NCBI RefSeq assembly: GCF_000002985.6
Contig: NC_003281.10
Coordinates: 8,928,001-8,992,000, forward strand
Length of the DNA: 64,000 bases
Source of the DNA: Caenorhabditis elegans
Taxonomy: Eukaryota; Nematoda; Chromadorea; Rhabditida; Rhabditidae
Reading direction: 5' to 3'
Below are positions 1 through 12,700 of the stretch, one piece after another. Numbering within the stretch: the stretch's first letter is position 1; each line of letters opens with the position of its first letter. The notes beneath the pieces are model-generated. The model was given only the letters and a program-made list of their open reading frames with translations, had not been told where the DNA came from and made no database searches. A program made the position numbers and the translations under genes.

Positions 1-3000
1 TGATTCCAGTTTGCCAAATTAAATTGATGTTAAATATAATAATGGTTGTTAATTTTAAAAAAGTGAATATAATTTTTCTTTCAAATTTTTTATTAAAAAA
101 CATGTTACTAAAAAAAGTAGTTCTGGAATGTAAACTAAACTGAACTTTCAAAATCTTAAACCAATAAAAAATTAATCCATCAAATTGTTATTTCATTGAA
201 ATTTCCCATGTTCCTCTTCCTCATCCCATTCCAGTTAACTTGATAATTGGTTTCTGCTGAGTAAAAATCATTTTCTCGCTGTTTTGTTCAAATGTTCGCT
301 TTTCCTCCAAATATTTTTAGACTTCCTGTTGAAAAGTCTTCATTACGTTTTTAATCATTCTAAGATACAGTTTAGTCAGTAGTAATTGATTTTAAAAATA
401 ATTACAATATTTCAGCGGAGCCGGTTGTCAGTTTTGAAAAATTTGAAAACCGGTGAAGTGTAGCTTTCAACTTAAACTTTACCGGTTTTCACTTTGCCAA
501 CAACTTCGGCTTTTAAATATTTTAATCACCCAATTAATTACATAAAATTTTAAATTTTCCATACAGCTCTACAAACGAATCAAACACTTCTAGATAAGTT
601 CTTTCTCAAAAGTTCAAGACTTTATTTTCCCATTAAACATAAAAGCGTGTTCCAACTTCCATCATAAACTTCCAAAAGAGTAAAGATGAGTGATGAATGA
701 GTAAGTCAAAAAGTAAGAGAAAAGAAGTAAGAGAGGAGAAAAGTGCAAATAATGGAAGTCATTCTAGATGCATACCTGCTCAAAACGTACTTCACCTATT
801 TTTTGCTTTTACTCATTTTCTGTCAACTAGGTATTTGTTTGAATCCGAATTTTGTAAGTTTTTTGGACGTATAAAATGTTGGTAAATTTCCAAATTTATT
901 AAAACTTTGATTTGTTTAAGAATTTATAGAGATTTCAAATTTTTTAATCGTTTCAAGGTTTAACAACAAAAAATTAAATTATAATTAGCATATCAATTTT
1001 GTAGAAAAGCTAAATTTTGGTCGACTTCCAAGATTATGAGTGGCGAAAACCGAGTTACTAATATGAGTAACTATGAATAATTTTTTTTAATGGCGAAAAG
1101 TTTTATTTCAAAATTCAGCCGTTTCAGCACAATTAAAACAGTTGGCAATACTCCACCTTTGAAAACCTTTTGGATTTTAAAGTGTTTTTTCTAATAAATC
1201 AAGAATTAAACATTATGGGTGAAGCCATAACTCAGCTGAGCATAAATATGTTTTTTTAAATCTTCAATGGCTATTCAGTATACTTATAATAATGTTTTCA
1301 ACAAATTTCCAAACCACTAATCAGTCAAAACTTGAAATCTTATCAAAACTTTTCTCAGCTTCTTCTTCATTCATCTTGTTCTTACAATGAACTTTCAACA
1401 TCTAGCTGAGCACAAGGAGCACCACGTATTGAATGATGCAGATGACGGGTAAGATGACATGGATATATATCAGAGTGTGTGTAATACTGATTTCAAAGCA
1501 TATTCCACGTACTTTAGTTCTCAAATACTTCGCGTGCTCGGAGGGGGAAAGGAGCTTGTCCATTTCTTCACATAATTTGGTTAGATGTCTTCTTTTGAAA
1601 TAGTGTGAAAGAAATAGAGACGTTGTGTTCAATGCATTTTTCTAGTCAGATTGCTTTCCGTCTAACAAAACCCAAATCTACCTTTTTTCTGTCTTTTCTT
1701 TTTTTTTTGTTTTAGATGTTTTTAAGTCATTTTTAGTTATTTTTCCTTTTCATTTTTTGAGATTGGCTATTTTTAAATTTATTTCTAGATATTGAACTTT
1801 TAAAAATACATTTTATTCAATTCTTTGAAGATGGACTGTCACTTCCGGAAAATTTAGTTTAAATTTCTACAAATTACCCGAGTATATTTTATATACATAT
1901 CACAGGAAAAAAAGTTGATTCAGCTTGAGCAAGTTTGGAGCTTATTTAAAAATTATGATAATTGGGAATTTTCGTATTTTCTTCGAGTAATTCCCATTCC
2001 AAACTCCATTCCAATTTCTTAATTTCAGATCAAAAATGTTCATTGCAAACAATTGCATGCCACAATTTCGTTGGGAAGATGTAAGTAAACGCCCCTTTTT
2101 ATCTTTCTATCAGTTATCAGATATAGTGTAGAAAATGTGGAGATTCTAGAGAAAGGTGTCATATTTCGTTCCTCATAACCGCAGAATAAGATCAGTCTTT
2201 CGCACAAAAATCGCTTGTTCTCAGAGCAAAACAATTCACAACAAATAATGAACTTTATTCGTAGATTCACGATTTCTGAATCTTTTCACCAAGCTTTATT
2301 CCATCAACGAGATTTTCCTATTACTTCCATTGTGAGTTTTCAACAAAAAAACGTTTTTATAGGATCTATAAATTTCCTGAAAGGTTTTAGCGGTGTATCT
2401 CTGGTAGTAGAAAAGTTCCCGTGGAACTATCTAGGTGTCATTATCCCTAGGGAAAACCACATTTCACTAATGTGTAGTAGATTTTAATTCTTGTTCTGTC
2501 ACTGAAGAGACTGAAGGTTTAGATTTCCAGCATTTCAGAAATTGTGAGTCCTACTCACATAGTTATTACTGGCTCTTCAAAATTTTAAACTTACATCTAA
2601 AGTAGATCATAACTGAACTTAGGCTCGGAAATGCGAAAAGGGTAGGCTCGGAAATGCGAAAAATAAATTTTTTGGTGCGTAGAATAATCTGAAAAAAGTC
2701 CGTATCTACTTTTAATGTTCACAATTGAATAAATGAGCTACCAAACTTCCGATGCTCGATGTGCCCTGAAAACAATTTTATCTAAAAGATCGCTTTATAA
2801 AACATCCATGACATCATTTAAATCGCAACGTTTTTCGTATGTAAAATGATAAATCAATAGTTACTGTTCAATATCGTGTTCCAGACAAAACACTATTTGT
2901 GCTCTAAACTTATCATCAGCCAGTAGTTTTTTAAACTAATCAAATTTGTAACAATACAAGAAAAGTTGGTGCGCATTCTTGGCAAACTCAATCAAGCCAT

Positions 3001-4398
3001 TATCAAGCTTTACCTGAGTTTTAGCGCGGCCTAAGACAAGTCTTGCCAATTTATCAAGTTTTTTTTTGGGCCAAGATTGGACAAGAAATGCAACCTGAAA
3101 ATTAACGACATAAAGCTGAAATTATGATAAAAAAGTGTGTCGGAAATTTATTTTCACTCAAAGTGGCCACTGCACAAACTGAGTTAATCGCCGCGTACAT
3201 TTAGATAAAATTGAGGAATTTACGAAGAAACTGTGAGTGTAAAAAGGAAATACGACAAATATACGAGGAGTATACGATAAATTTAGGAGCAACTAAATAA
3301 CCAAATCACCGCCTACATTCCTCTTACATAGGTTCGTCGTACAATTCTGGAAATGTGTCAAAAAAAAAGTATTGCACAAATCTGTTGGCTTCCCTGTTCC
3401 AAAGATGACAGATGCTATCAGAACAAAAGAAAGTAAGAATGATTGTAGATACATTTGTTCATTTTGAGACTTAAATACATATAAATATCATTAGTTTCAG
3501 AAAAGTTGCATACAGTTTTCTGTAATTTTCGTTTTTTGTCCATAAAATCATTAATTCTCCACATTTTTTGCTTAAAATATTGAAAAAAGTTTCACTCCTT
3601 CGAGTCCTCTATCAGATTTCGAAAGAATTTTTCAAAAATGTTGGCTCATCTCCAAAATCGTCCTCCGCTCTGAAACACGAAAGTGGACATTTGCCTTCCA
3701 AAAAACTAAAACAAAAATTTGTTTTGTATATTCACGTGAAAATGTTTGGACAGATTTTTCATCCTCTAAATTTTGAGATTTTAAAAAGCTGCACGAAACT
3801 TTTACGTTGAAAATGAAAAAAAACGATGCTTTTTAAAATCTATTCAGCAAGTTGCCGCGTACATACCTCGTAAAATAAAATCCTAATAGAATCAATCAAG
3901 TGAAAGAAAATTTAGTTGAGCAAACATGAGAAACTGCTGTAAAAAAGTGGTGAACACAGGCATTATGAAAAGAACGGAATTCTAGTAGTGATAGAAAAGT
4001 AATAATGATTCAAGAAAACAAAATACTCAAGAATAAGCGAAGAGGAGTCCAGATGAGCCCGTTTGTGCTCTACTTCCTTTGGTGGGCCGCCCGTTTCCTT
4101 AAAAACATTGTGCATTTCTCATACCACACGCCGATTGCTCTTTTTATTTGTCTCACTTCTCCCGTCTTCCCCCCTCTTCGTCTTCTTATTCTTATTTATT
4201 TATTTTCCCAAATAAAAAGAAAAAGAGAAACCTGGGGAGAAGTCAGGAAAGAGCAGGTGGAGCACGAAGGCTCCATTCTCTGATAAGTACTTTTGCTTCT
4301 CTGAATTACCTCCCCAAAGAACTACTACTTTTATATTCATTGCAAAAACTTGGCCAACTTGGTTTGTGAGATTTATAGTTGGGTGGAAAGTTGGCAGT
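1..4398. other. No recognised gene; upstream intergenic DNA
   Basis: I see no gene here that I can support. Open frames are short and mostly begin at non-ATG codons. A 52-bp segment at 2029-2080 is bounded by a good acceptor and donor and is listed separately. A 20-bp direct repeat of TAGGCTCGGAAATGCGAAAA sits at about 2622-2664. The rest is AT-rich sequence without recognisable motifs. Confidence 0.6.
2029..2080 (+). other. Splice-bounded exon candidate, unassigned
   Basis: The segment follows an AATTTCAG acceptor and ends at a GTAAGT donor. It contains an ATG and an open frame of 15 codons ending in phase 0 (MFIANNCMPQFRWED). Nothing nearby clearly continues it, and I cannot assign it to a gene. 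It could be an upstream alternative exon of the arrestin-like gene to the right, or chance. Confidence 0.2.
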
Positions 4399-4494
4399 AT
4401 GCCAGAGGTTTCAAATGGTCGTAGACCATCAGTTGCTACTTTTCTCAGACAGTTTGCATCTACTATTATTCCACTTGTCAATGTAAAACAGTCG
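4399..4494 (+). CDS. Possible upstream first exon of the arrestin-like gene
   Basis: From ATG 4399 a 32-codon frame runs into a GTACGT donor in phase 0. The arrestin exon beginning at 6235 is also entered in phase 0, so joining them gives an in-frame N-terminal extension of about 32 residues (begins MPEVSNGRRPSV). A GGCAG lies one base before the ATG but is not preceded by a strong pyrimidine tract. Arrestin-fold proteins normally begin close to the first strand encoded at 6235, so the extension is not needed for the fold. This is an inference from phase and splice sites only. Confidence 0.3.
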
Positions 4495-6234
4495 GTACGT
4501 TTCATTTTTTATACTTGGAATTTAGTCACAATTCACAAAATATCAAGGCGATTGCTTACCGAGTAAAGTATTTCAGCTCACTTCCGAGACTTTCGAGTGA
4601 TACTGATGTCATTTTAAAAATGACCTTTTTAATAGATCCCTACTGAAAATGTTCGAAATAGAACATTATTGTCTAACTTATTAATTTCTGATTGTTAACG
4701 TTTCAGGTAATATTTCTGTCTAAACTTCAGATTTTTTGGAAAAAAAGCCGCTCAATTTTATATAGGGGCTCATTTCAAAGGTCCCATATCAGCTGACATT
4801 TTTTTTAAATTTTTCCAACTTCTCAAACTTCAAGAATTTTTTTTCAGAATTTGCAATAAAAGGAAAGTTGTTTTTTATAAACCCTCTAGTTTTTTTTTCA
4901 ATTTTAACTTGCCACAAACCAGAATAAATTTCTAGAACCCCTAATATAAATTGAAACATTTAAAAACTAACTCTGAAATATTTTGCGTGGGAGGCTATGA
5001 AGACCACGTTTCTTTTCTTTTTCAGAATATGATTATAATCTAATAAATTGCATTTTCTCCATAATTTTTTTTTAAAATCAGATTAAGTTAATTTTTTGTA
5101 CATTTGTCTCGGTGATGACAATTTGTGAGCATTGAATTAAAAGTATTTTCCAAATAACAAAATGATGAAATATTCCAAAGGGTAAAAATCTATAAAATCT
5201 ATATATGGAAACAAATCCAGCAAAACTCCTTTTATATGAAGAGAAACATTCTTTGAAGTAATTCAGAATTGAAGTGTCAGCTGAAAGTTGTATGTTAGCT
5301 TAGACCTCGGGCCTAAACTTAATTTTGAGAAAAACTAGATTAACTTTGGGTTTCAGGGTTAGTTTTACACTGTAAATTTGTATCACGGGGACATGTCCCC
5401 GCTCCCCATATCGGAGGGCGAAGAAGCGTCCCCGTTCTATATGGGGACAAAGTTCATTCCAATATTCATTTTATTAATGTAGTTCTGCAGAAGCTAATGA
5501 ATGGTAAACTATCACCAAAAATGTATATAAGAAATCAGATAACCATTTTTAAGCTAGAGATCCAACATCTAATCTGAGTTAAACGTCTCCAATTTCTTGC
5601 CACTTTTGTTTTCCAATCTAATGGAAAAATGTCTACTCTGCTTCTCCAGCTGATTCAGCAAAAACCTCTTGCCTATTTTTTCTGCTGCAGCAGCACAATT
5701 TTATATTATCCAATTCCCCCTATCTAGATCTTATTCTTATTCGTTGCCATTTCTGAAAATGAATAAATTGGTTCGCAGGATAACTGGAAGAAAAAGAGAG
5801 TTTTGTTCCGGGAGCACACCGAAAAGCATGAAGGTTACAGAGCCAAGGAGACGCAGATCTTCTATCTCTGAATCTCTTCGTCTTCTATTGTATTTTGTGT
5901 TAAAGTATGTATGGGGGTGCCCCCTGGATATTACTGCTCATTTTTCATTTTGTGTCATCTCGCTTCCCTTCTTTTCCATCATTTTTTTCGCCATTTTTCC
6001 TTTTTTCTTTATGATGAACATCTTGCGAAAAATTATGAGAGGAAGGGATAAATTTTCAGTTGTACTAATACTTGACGTCTCCATAGTTTTTGAGTATCAA
6101 TCATATTTTTAGAGTATACCAGTGATTATGTGGTACTGTCAAAATAAGTTAAACTTTCTTCCGTAGCTCTCAAGTCAGTAGATCAGTATTAACTATTAGC
6201 AAAATCTCAAATTTAATAAATTACAAACTTTCAG
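4495..6234. other. Upstream region or long 5' intron of arrestin-like gene
   Basis: No supported coding exon. Around 5384-5450 there is a partly palindromic patch built on GGGGACA and TGTCCCC. A TTCTGCTGCAG acceptor-like site near 5688 is followed by an open but unfamiliar stretch that does not join the 6235 exon in frame. If the 4399 exon is real, this is its intron. Confidence 0.4.
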
Positions 6235-8657
6235 ATGCCCACCACCCAAATTAACATTGTATTGGCGGAACCTCGATGCATGGCTGGAGAGTTTTTCAAC
6301 GCTAAGGTTCTTCTTGATTCTTCAGACCCTGACACAGTAGTTCATTCATTTTGTGCCGAAATAAAGGGAATCGGCAGAACTGGATGGGTGAACATTCATA
6401 CCGATAAAATTTTTGAGACGGAGAAGGTATGATCGCTTTGTTGGCTCTAAAGATATTCAAACTTTTTACAAAATTTCAGACATATATCGACACTCAAGTG
6501 CAACTTTGTGATTCTGGAACGTGTCTCCCGGTTGGAAAACATCAATTTCCAGTTCAAATTCGAATTCCTCTAAACTGTCCGAGCAGTTATGAAAGTCAAT
6601 TTGGAAGCATACGATATCAAATGAAAGTCGAGCTAAGAGCAAGTACTGATCAAGTGAGTTAATTTTCAAATGAAGCTAATTGAGTCTCACAACGAAAATC
6701 GGGTGTGGCCAATTAGGATATGTCCATTGAAAAATCGAAGATAAACTAACACTGAACTCAATTTTTCAGGCATCATGTTCCGAGGTATTCCCACTAGTTA
6801 TTCTAACACGTTCATTTTTTGATGACGTTCCACTGAATGCAATGTCTCCAATTGATTTCAAAGACGAGGTTGGTCACTTTCAAAAACGATATCTTTTTTT
6901 TTTCAAATAAATTCAGGTAGATTTCACTTGTTGTACTCTTCCGTTTGGCTGTGTTTCACTAAATATGTCTCTTACAAGAACTGCCTTTAGAATTGGAGAG
7001 GTTTGTTCTGAATAATAATTTCACAACAACAAAAAATTTCAGTCAATAGAAGCAGTTGTAACGATTAACAATCGAACACGGAAAGGATTGAAAGAAGTTG
7101 CTCTTCAGTTAATCATGAAAACACAATTTGAAGCCAGGAGTCGATATGAGCATGTTAATGAGAAGAAGCTCGCTGAGCAACTTATTGAAATGGTTCCTCT
7201 TGGAGCAGTTAAATCCAGGTGTAGAATGGTATGTCTAGTCCAGTGGAATCGTTAACTAAAATTGTAATGTTCAGGAGTTCGAAAAATGTCTGTTACGGAT
7301 CCCAGACGCAGCTCCACCAACTCAGAATTACAATCGAGGCGCAGGGGAAAGCTCAATTATTGCAATACATTATGTGCTGAAACTTACAGCTCTTCCAGGT
7401 AATGGGGTTTTATATTAATGCAATATTATCCACATTTCCGAATCATGTCCTGTGGAGGGCGTGTAATGTGTCTGTAGTCGGTATCGATCACGCCTCCAGT
7501 CCCTGACCCTCTCTCCCCGTGTATCCCAGTAAAGCATCTGAATAAAGTGTAAGAAGAAAGAATAAGACGAACAAGTAGTTACTCGAAAACCTATTTATTG
7601 GACAACCAGCTCCCGTGTGGGTAGCGCAGGACTATAAATAGGAGAAAACAAGTAAAAAGAGGGAAATGCAAGAAAGAACATATAAAGATGGTGTTAAATG
7701 TTTCTTGATGATGGTGAAAACCCTCTCAGGAGAATATGACGAATGTTGGTGATAGTTTTGGACTAATTATTGGTTCAAACGGTAATTAAGGATTAAATCT
7801 AACTAACAGTTGGTATCTTGACACGTGGGTAAAGAGATACGTGTATTTCACCGGAATTGCATCGCAACTAACAAACATATTCGATCTCAGCGCGGGTGGT
7901 CGGTGGACTTGGCACGATGCCAATAAGTTAGAGACGCGTGGGTCACGCCGCGAGCGCGCTACCATAGGTGGTGGCGCGCGATTTGAATGCGAATAGTTAT
8001 AGAGATTTATATCTCGGTGAATACTGAACGGATTTGACTGAAATAAAATGCAATAAAGAGATAATAATTGTAGGAATATTCGACAGTTCTAATATTGGTT
8101 AAGAATAGTGGGCTATTCAATGTGGAACCGATATTAGAGTACTGTAAGGTTGTTGGGATTGATCGTCAAAGGGCAGATCCGACAACATGTCCCATATAAG
8201 ACTTTGATTCAGACACAAGAAAAGCCTAATCGCCTTGGAAATAGTCTACAAAAAGTCAGAAATCTCAAAATGAGTCAAATAATTGATTTTCATAATGGCT
8301 TCTCAAAACATTTCTCACAAGAAAATTATGTTGGAAGTATTGAGAAAAATGGGGAAATTATCCTAAAATCTCCTACTTTCTCAGTGATTCGAAATTTTGA
8401 TTAAAATTGATTTCCGGCGCTTATTGAGATGGCCAAATTCGGCATACATAGGTCTCATTAAAAATGATTTATTCTAATTTTTTTCAGGAATCGAATGTGA
8501 AATTCCATTGATTGTGACAAGTTGTGGATATATGGATCCACATAAACAAGCAGCATTTCAACATCATTTAAATCGATCAAAAGCAAAAGTTTCAAAAACT
8601 GAACAACAACAAAGAAAAACGAGGAACATTGTTGAAGAGAATCCATATTTTAGATAA
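6235..8657 (+). CDS. Arrestin-domain (ARRDC/alpha-arrestin type) protein
   Basis: Seven exons: 6235-6426, 6480-6653, 6770-6868, 6917-7000, 7043-7228, 7275-7398, 8488-8657; 342 residues, phases agree throughout. The start ATG directly follows TTTCAG, consistent with trans-splicing. The N-terminus (INIVLAEPRCMAGEFFNAKV) has the beta-strand/gap/VKV-like pattern of arrestin-N domains. The second half (SIEAVVTINNRTRKGLKEVA, then Y-L-L-TALPG-ECEIPLIV) fits arrestin-C. In worms and other animals such proteins act as adaptors in receptor or transporter trafficking; substrate specificity cannot be read here. I saw no PPxY motif in the short basic, Gln-rich tail. Intron 6 holds a solo LTR. I believe this is ZK643.1, from memory. 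Confidence 0.85.
7451..8187. mobile_element. Solo LTR of a retrotransposon (in arrestin-gene intron 6)
   Basis: A 737-bp block begins TGTGGAGGGC and ends CGACAACA, i.e. TG...CA termini, and is flanked on both sides by the 5-bp direct repeat TGTCC (7446-7450 and 8188-8192), the expected target-site duplication of an LTR integrase. Its base composition is less AT-rich than the neighbouring introns (GC-rich patch at 7920-7980). No gag, pol or second LTR is present, so this is what remains after recombination between two LTRs. On the minus strand a TATA-like motif (about 8010) precedes an AATAAA (about 7590), so the element may lie antisense to the host gene. The family (a worm Cer element) is not assigned. 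Confidence 0.75.
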
Positions 8658-9079
8658 AATATTTCTTTTTTTTTCTAACTATATTTCTGAATAACGGGTA
8701 TTTTGTATTCAAGTTTTGGTCTTATTTATAAACATTTTGAAGCACTTTCAAGTTTACAGTTTTTCGATATTGCTAATGAGGTCATCGAATTGGCAAACCT
8801 TCAAAACTGCTCTTTTCGGTACGATAAACGAACGTTATTTTTTTGAATTCAATTTCAGTTCAAAGCACGAAAAAAACATGGGGAAATGAGGAAAATTGTT
8901 GAGGAGAAATCCCATTCTGCAATGAATAATACCTTTTCATTTGTCACTTTTTGCCGGCTCTTGTTGAAAATTTTTTCGACATTTTTGTTTTCAGTGGCTC
9001 TATTTTGAAAAATATCAACTTGTTTTATACTAAAAGTATCGAAAATTATGATATTGCCCAGGCATGGAATTTTATGTAT

Positions 9080-9400
9080 CTTGGAATAAAATACGGTAGC
9101 CGGTCTCAACACGACAACTATTCTTTAAATGCAAAAATGCGTGGGCCTTTTAACAGTACTGTATCATTTCAATCTATCGTTACTGCTGAGTTTTCGGTCC
9201 TTTTTCATAACACACGATTAGTTAAAATTTAGATGTTTAGTTTTAGTCTTTTGATTACATTTTTAATCGGATATCCATGAAAACAATTAAACTCTGCAGA
9301 AACGAGAGTTTGAAACTACAGTAGTCATTAAAGACGCACGCCTTTTAAAAATAAACAAAATTTGTCGTGTCGAGACCTGGTCCTTTTTTAACGCAAAAAT
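9080..9400. repeat. Foldback repeat, CGGTCTC/GAGACC family, copy 1
   Basis: Left arm reads TACGGTAGCCGGTCTCAAC; the right arm carries the inverted version ending near GTGTCGAGACCTGGTCC. The arms are separated by AT-rich sequence with the conserved TACTGTA/TACAGTA cores. Related copies occur at 24242-24569, 26133-26364, 45778-46089 and 48697-49160. Confidence 0.6.
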
Positions 9401-9713
9401 CTGCTCAACTTCACATCTGGGTAATAATAATCAGTTATTATAAATTTCAATTTTAGAGCGTTTATGTTTTATTCGCCCTTTCTTTCCAGACCACTTGAAA
9501 TAACCGAGAAGGGCAATAAGAATTTTCTAACAAGCTTCAACTCAAACGAAAGACTGAAAAAAGAAACAAAATAACCCTTGAACAGGATATTTTCGGCAAG
9601 AAACTGAAAAACAAGCGTCTAAAATAACATTTGTTGACCTTTTCCCGTTCTCCTTTTTACTTTGTGTCTCGTTGCCGCTTGTATTCACTTTTCTCCACCC
9701 TTTCGCTGTTGTG

Positions 9714-9785
9714 GGGTGGCGCAATAGGTTGTGCGCACAAACTGCGTCCGAGAGGTCGCTGGTTCAATATCGCTCTCCAGCTCCA
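9714..9785 (+). other. tRNA-like patch, probably a decayed tRNA-derived sequence
   Basis: TGGCGCAATAGG matches a tRNA A box, a GCGC...GCGC D-arm-like hairpin follows, and GGTTCAATATC resembles a B box about 40 bp downstream. The anticodon and T stems do not pair properly, so it is not a functional tRNA. It may be coincidental or tRNA-derived. Confidence 0.25.
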
Positions 9786-12700
9786 TGCCGATGTAAAAAA
9801 GTCAGTGTGGCGTTTTCATGAGCGGAAATTATCACTGTTCCAAAAAACAATTGCTAGTCTCCTGTGAGCTAATGATCACCTGATGGTTCAGACACTTTTG
9901 TTTTCCAGTATTATATGTTTATTACTTATTTTATGTAGACAATGCATCTGATTTATCAGATATTACATCGTGTAACTCTCAGACTCCTACATAATAAAAC
10001 ATGTGACTATGTATTTTCTATTGTTAGCAGCAAAAAAAGAATGGTCTGGGAAAAGATGGAAATGCAAATTCATAAAATGTACACAACAGTTTCTCATAAG
10101 TTTCTGTTTGTCAGTTTCACATAAAAGCAGCCAAACACTTGAATTTTTTTGCAGAATTTCTTTAATTTTCGTTCCATGTGTTTTCCAGAGCGTCTGTTTT
10201 CATCTGAAATTGGTTTATCTTCGCCTTCTTTCGTGTTGATCTACGCCTCATTTCCTATCTATCGTTTCACTTTTTGTGATGTCACAATCTTGAATTGTTC
10301 CGTGAGGAATTGTTATCGAAACTGAAGTGAATTCGGAATATTAAGTTCTGTTATAATTGTCCCCAAACACAGCTAGCTTGTCTTAATACCTTCCAGAAGT
10401 CAAACATCAATTTCATCCTTTTTTAGTACAGAGCGTAGACGGTCAGACACTCTCGTTGTCTGCACTCTCTAGCTTCTCATCCACTCTCTGTTTCTTATCT
10501 GGAACTTCTTTTGTTAGAAAAAAAAACAACATTTTGTCGTCATTTGCATCACAAGATCCTAAATGCTGAAACTTCCAGACAAAAAGCTTAATTAAGTCAA
10601 TTTCCTGGAAACAACACGGAGCTAAGAAAATTCATGTTTCAATGTGTTCCTTTAAAGTCAAAAGAACACTGCTTTTTGAAGTTTTAAAGTTTATTTCCTC
10701 TCATTTTCTAAATTTTGTGAAGTCTTAAAACTAAAACCCTCATATAACTTATTCATTCTGCTTATTTTCAGATCTTTGAGTTTGAATTCACAGCAGACTC
10801 ACATTTCTTTCAATCATTCAAAATTTGAAATATTTTGAAATTTTAGAGTTTTTCCAATTTTATGATGTTTTTATGGATTGAGACAAACTACCTGAATAAG
10901 CCGATTTTTAAGAATAAAAAATAGCCCGATTATCTTAAAAATAGTCAGCGATTTTCTGAGAAATAAAATTGCAATAAAGTTTGTTTTCCAGAAAAAAAAA
11001 TTGAGTTCAGTTTTCTAGAATGGTATTCGTTGATTTTTTCTGCGTTTTTTAAAATTGAATTTCCTTGTATTTTTACTTTAAATATGCCCTATATGCTCTT
11101 TTTACAAGTGCATTTTTCGGATCTTCAGATGTCCGTAAAATTGCGCCAAAATCGTTTTTTCTCAAAGTAGACATACTATACGCTTTTGGATTTTTTTTTC
11201 AAATATCTGAAACTTTTTTGGGTGAAAAAGTTTTCAGATATGTATCTTTCTATAAAAATATAATTTTAGGATAACATTTTAAAATCATTTGATTAAAAGT
11301 TTCTCGTTCCGAGATTCTGCTAACATTTTTTTCTTTTCATATTTTATCAAATATCACCTTTTGTCATGGTCCAAAATTCAAATTTTGAAAATTTTGAATT
11401 TTGATGAAGATGGACATAGTTATTTTTTCCTCATCTTTCAAATTCATGCATTTTGGAGTTCTCTGGCGAAAGGACGGATAGAATAAGGACGAATCTTCCT
11501 TTTTTTGGTCTTCCTGTCTGCACTTTGTTGTGTATTCATGCTGAAATGATATGGACCGCCCATCTTGAACCTTTTTCATTTTTTCGTCTTTTTTCAGAAT
11601 CAGATTGTGTATTTTTTGTGCTTTAAACGAATAAAAGATGAAATGAACTGATGTTGGGAAGAGCATCACCTGAAAAGGGAACTAAACGACCTACTTGATG
11701 GATCTCGTTAATTTTTTTGTGTTTTGTTCGATCTTTTTAGTTTTAGTTTCGAGAGGATTTTTGAAAATATCAAAGAACGAAATAAATTGGCAATTGCCGA
11801 AGGCAAACAGAGTCAGTCCGCATATCGCAGTTTTTTACTTGGGCAAAATCGGCAAAACAACAAGTTGTCAATCTGCCGAATTTGCCGGCAAAAACGACAA
11901 TTTCCGAAAATTTTGGAACATTGTGGTTTTTCATTATTTTTCTAGTCAATAGAATTAATGAAAAATGATACGGAAACCTTTCTAGGATCTGGACCACAGA
12001 AAGTACTAGTCCGGTTATTTAAAGTCTGATAGCACAGTTTTCTGGAGTCACCACAGTTGAAGGTGAGCTCAAAATATCTGAACAAATGATCACGTTTTCC
12101 ATTTTCTCTGTCAGGGATTGTCACTTGTTTCAAACAACTTGTTTCTCAGTTCATTTCCCTTTTTGTTTCCCTACCTAGTACATCATCTCCTCCTGCACAA
12201 CATAACAGCTGTGTCAACGGGAGAGGGAGAGCGGGGGGCGGATATATATATTTTTGAAACTATGATTGAAGAGGCGCTATTTTCTCTTGTCCACACATAA
12301 CTCACTGATAACACTTTCTTTTTGCTTCTTCGCGGATTGTTTCGAGAATGAGAATGCATTCTCTCAAGGTTTTTCTCCGGTTTTTTTTAAATGGAACAGG
12401 CTTAATCTATCTCGATTCTGTTGCATTTTCATTCTACAGTTCAAGTATTATTGAAGAACTATTTTAATTTCAAAGACCTGCACATTTCAAGAGAATTGTT
12501 TTGAAAATAAATGTTCAAAACTCGTTTACATGGAAAATTTTTGAAACTCTTGTTTTGTTTTTTATGATATACAGTAATCGTTACCATTATTACGTTTTTG
12601 GCTACTTGGAATTTTTGAATATTTGAGTAAGATGGAATAGTTTAACTATGTGACAACTTAATCTGTACATATCAGCACGGAGAATTACAATTTTTTTGTT

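Noticed and set aside
1402..1632. 76-residue minus-strand frame with a hydrophobic C-terminus (chemoreceptor-like look)
   Set aside because: No ATG in frame, no matching neighbouring exons and no definable receptor motif.
5669..6112. 147-residue + strand frame just before the arrestin-like gene
   Set aside because: Low-complexity Ser/Phe-rich content; joining its only good donor to the 6235 exon shifts the frame. At best untranslated leader.
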